30,257 nt of DNA from a virus, in IMG/VR virus record IMGVR_UViG_3300049893_000797, positions 1 through 30,257 of that record. One strand, written 5' to 3'. Position 1 is the stretch's first letter; each line of letters begins with the position of its first letter. Below, one piece after another: positions 28,740-30,257 of the stretch. Both the position numbers and the translations under genes were made by a program. The notes under the pieces were generated by a model that was not told the origin of the DNA, ran no database searches, and saw only the letters and a program-made list of their open reading frames with translations.

Positions 28740-29152
28740 TGAGTAAATTCTTATCGAAAGCTCACAAGGCTACTGGGAAATTTAGTGTTGCCAGGAATGC
28801 AATGGATGCGCTTGGCGTCTCTAAGAGCAGTACCGCAAGACAACTCATTGATCCTGCCGGGTCACTTCGTGAAGCCAATCAGGAACTGCTAGACACCGGC
28901 GATAAAGACGCTTACTTAGCCAAACTTAAAAGCGGCGACTTGACCGATCCGGCTGGGATATTTCACTCGCGCGGCACGCCGGATACGGTGGAGGCTCCGC
29001 CCGAAGTGACAACGGCGCTACCCGAGGGCATTAAGGCGCGTGATCGCATTCGCCGTCAGGTTTATAAAGCCAAGGGTAGACGCTCGACGATTCGTAGCAG
29101 CGCGCCGTTTAGCGGATACAGCTCACAGCCTGCCGCATTGTTAGGATCATGA
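28739..29152 (+). CDS. Unknown small protein between terminase and portal (137 aa)
   Basis: The ATG at 28739 overlaps the terminase stop, and the end overlaps the portal start as ATGA. It is a basic, probably largely disordered protein: N-terminal SKFLSKAHKATGKFSVARNA, a central acidic/Pro region (GTPDTVEAPPEVTTALPEG) and a Ser/Arg/Gly-rich end. It could be a minor head or scaffold-type protein. No family is recognised. Confidence 0.75.
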   Translation: MSKFLSKAHKATGKFSVARNAMDALGVSKSSTARQLIDPAGSLREANQELLDTGDKDAYLAKLKSGDLTDPAGIFHSRGTPDTVEAPPEVTTALPEGIKARDRIRRQVYKAKGRRSTIRSSAPFSGYSSQPAALLGS

Positions 29153-30257
29153 TTAGCTATCAAGACACGATGCGCGCATTGGCTTCGATGAAAGCCGAGC
29201 GGCAGAGCTGGGAAAATCACTGGCTTGACTTGCAGGACTTCTTCTTGCCGAGACGTGGGCGCTGGCTGGATCGTGGCAATAGTGAAAAATCACGCGGCAA
29301 TAAGCAGAATCAAAAGCTAGTCGATCCTACTCCGCGATTATCGGTACGCACTGCCGCCGCTGGTATTCATGCGGGCTCGACGAATCCGGCGACGCCTTGG
29401 TTTAAGCTCGTTACACCCGATCCCGAACTCAACGAATTTCCCGGCGTCTCCAATTGGCTCTATTCGGTCGAGAATCGCATGCGGGACATCTTCGACCGTA
29501 GCAACCTCTATTCAGTATTGCCAAGTCTATATGGCGATGGGATTACCTTCGGCACGGCTCCCATGATGATATTGGAGCATCGCACGAGCGTTATTCAGTG
29601 CGTGCCGAGTCCAATCGGTTCGTACTATCTCGCTACGGACGCCGAAGGAAAGACAGTCTCCAAGTATTGCGAGTACAAGATGACTGCCGTACAAATGCAG
29701 GAGCAGTTCGGCGAACACATTCCGCAAAGCGTGAAAGCCGCATTGAATAACAAGAACAACCAACAATACTTCGATGTGTTGCACCTTATCGAACCGAATA
29801 CGACTCGTGTGTACGGTAACGCAAGCAATCAGAACATGTTGTTTCGGTCCTGCTATTTGTACTCAGGCGAGGAATTCATTCTTCGCGAATCCGGCATGGA
29901 GGATAACCCGCTGGGCGTTCTGCGATGGGAGACAACGGAGATTACTGACCCCTACGGCTCAAGTCCCGGCATGGATGCGCTTGGCTGTGCTAAAGCCATG
30001 CAGGTTCAGCAAAAGCGTAAGGCGCAGGCGATTGACAAGCACATTGACCCGCCGATGGTGGGCGATCCTGCATTGCAGAATTTGCCGTCTACCTTGCTTC
30101 CTGGCGGGGTGACCTACGCGGGATTCACGGCCAATGGAGCAGCCCCCAAGTTTCAGCCCGCCTACACGCTCAAACCAGAATTAGGCGGATTGCTTGAGGA
30201 CATCAGCGATATTCGTCGATTAGTCGAAGAGGCGATGTACACCAATCTCTTCCTGGC
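29149..30257 (+). CDS. Portal (T7-type head-to-tail connector), 3' end outside window
   Basis: The frame is open from ATG 29149 to the window's end, giving 369 residues; full-length family members are over 500. The opening SWENHWLDLQDFFLPRRGRW, PTPRLSVRTAAAGIHAGSTN, FKLVTP and later VLRWETTEITDPYGSSPGMD are typical of T7/podovirus connectors. It forms the dodecameric channel at the capsid vertex for DNA entry and tail attachment. Confidence 0.95.
   Translation, partial: MISYQDTMRALASMKAERQSWENHWLDLQDFFLPRRGRWLDRGNSEKSRGNKQNQKLVDPTPRLSVRTAAAGIHAGSTNPATPWFKLVTPDPELNEFPGVSNWLYSVENRMRDIFDRSNLYSVLPSLYGDGITFGTAPMMILEHRTSVIQCVPSPIGSYYLATDAEGKTVSKYCEYKMTAVQMQEQFGEHIPQSVKAALNNKNNQQYFDVLHLIEPNTTRVYGNASNQNMLFRSCYLYSGEEFILRESGMEDNPLGVLRWETTEITDPYGSSPGMDALGCAKAMQVQQKRKAQAIDKHIDPPMVGDPALQNLPSTLLPGGVTYAGFTANGAAPKFQPAYTLKPELGGLLEDISDIRRLVEEAMYTNLFL

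Overview
The window looks like about 30 kb of a tailed double-stranded DNA phage with a short tail (podovirus type), probably infecting a Gram-negative proteobacterium. The signs are a T7-type head-tail connector (portal), large internal virion proteins, a tailspike with a T7-fibre-like N-terminus, a lipobox lipoprotein in the lysis region, a tRNA with an encoded CCA end, consensus TTATCCACA DnaA boxes, and dense ATGA/GTGA/TAATG stop-start overlaps. Base composition is near 50 percent GC by eye. No ribosomal, metabolic or other chromosomal genes are seen.

Layout. (1) 1-9343, rightward late genes: the C-terminal end of a virion protein, two internal/ejection-type virion proteins (540 and about 1010 aa), a beta-helix tailspike (774 aa), then six or seven very small genes, most with a membrane segment or lipobox, which look like a lysis module although no endolysin is visible. 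(2) 9365-25278, leftward early/middle genes, convergent with the late genes. Read in transcription order from the right: an HNH-containing winged-helix-like protein, a DUF1376-type replication initiator, a probable replication accessory protein, small overlapping genes and a VRR-NUC-type nuclease. Next come an intrinsic terminator and a roughly 380 nt stretch with no gene, then a second cluster with an ERF-type single-strand annealing protein, a NinB-like protein, a GHKL-ATPase-like protein, an XRE regulator, a free-standing homing endonuclease, an ASCH/PUA-like protein and many small zinc-ribbon or unknown proteins. The leftward unit ends in a tRNA-Gly(UCC) lying inside the last reading frame. 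(3) 25279-26791, a control region: inverted repeats, a structured stretch ending in a tRNA-Tyr-like sequence, a short leftward operon of four tiny genes, two perfect DnaA boxes interleaved with a candidate promoter, and a terminator-like hairpin in the leader of the terminase operon. (4) 26792-30257, rightward packaging genes: small terminase, large terminase, an unknown 137 aa protein and the start of the portal.

The two ends are complementary halves of one late operon (terminase/portal at the right, internal virion proteins/tailspike/lysis at the left). The parent molecule is therefore probably circular or circularly permuted, with capsid and other head genes outside this window. Replication appears to depend on host machinery recruited by a phage initiator: there is a DUF1376-type protein and DnaA boxes, but no phage DNA polymerase here. 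Recombination would use ERF plus the VRR-NUC nuclease. No integrase is seen, so lifestyle cannot be decided. The less ordinary points are the CDS/tRNA overlap, the structured tRNA-like region, the DnaA-box/promoter/attenuator arrangement, the GHKL protein with a zincin-like tail, and a candidate cyclic-nucleotide-sponge (Acb2/Tad1-like) protein.
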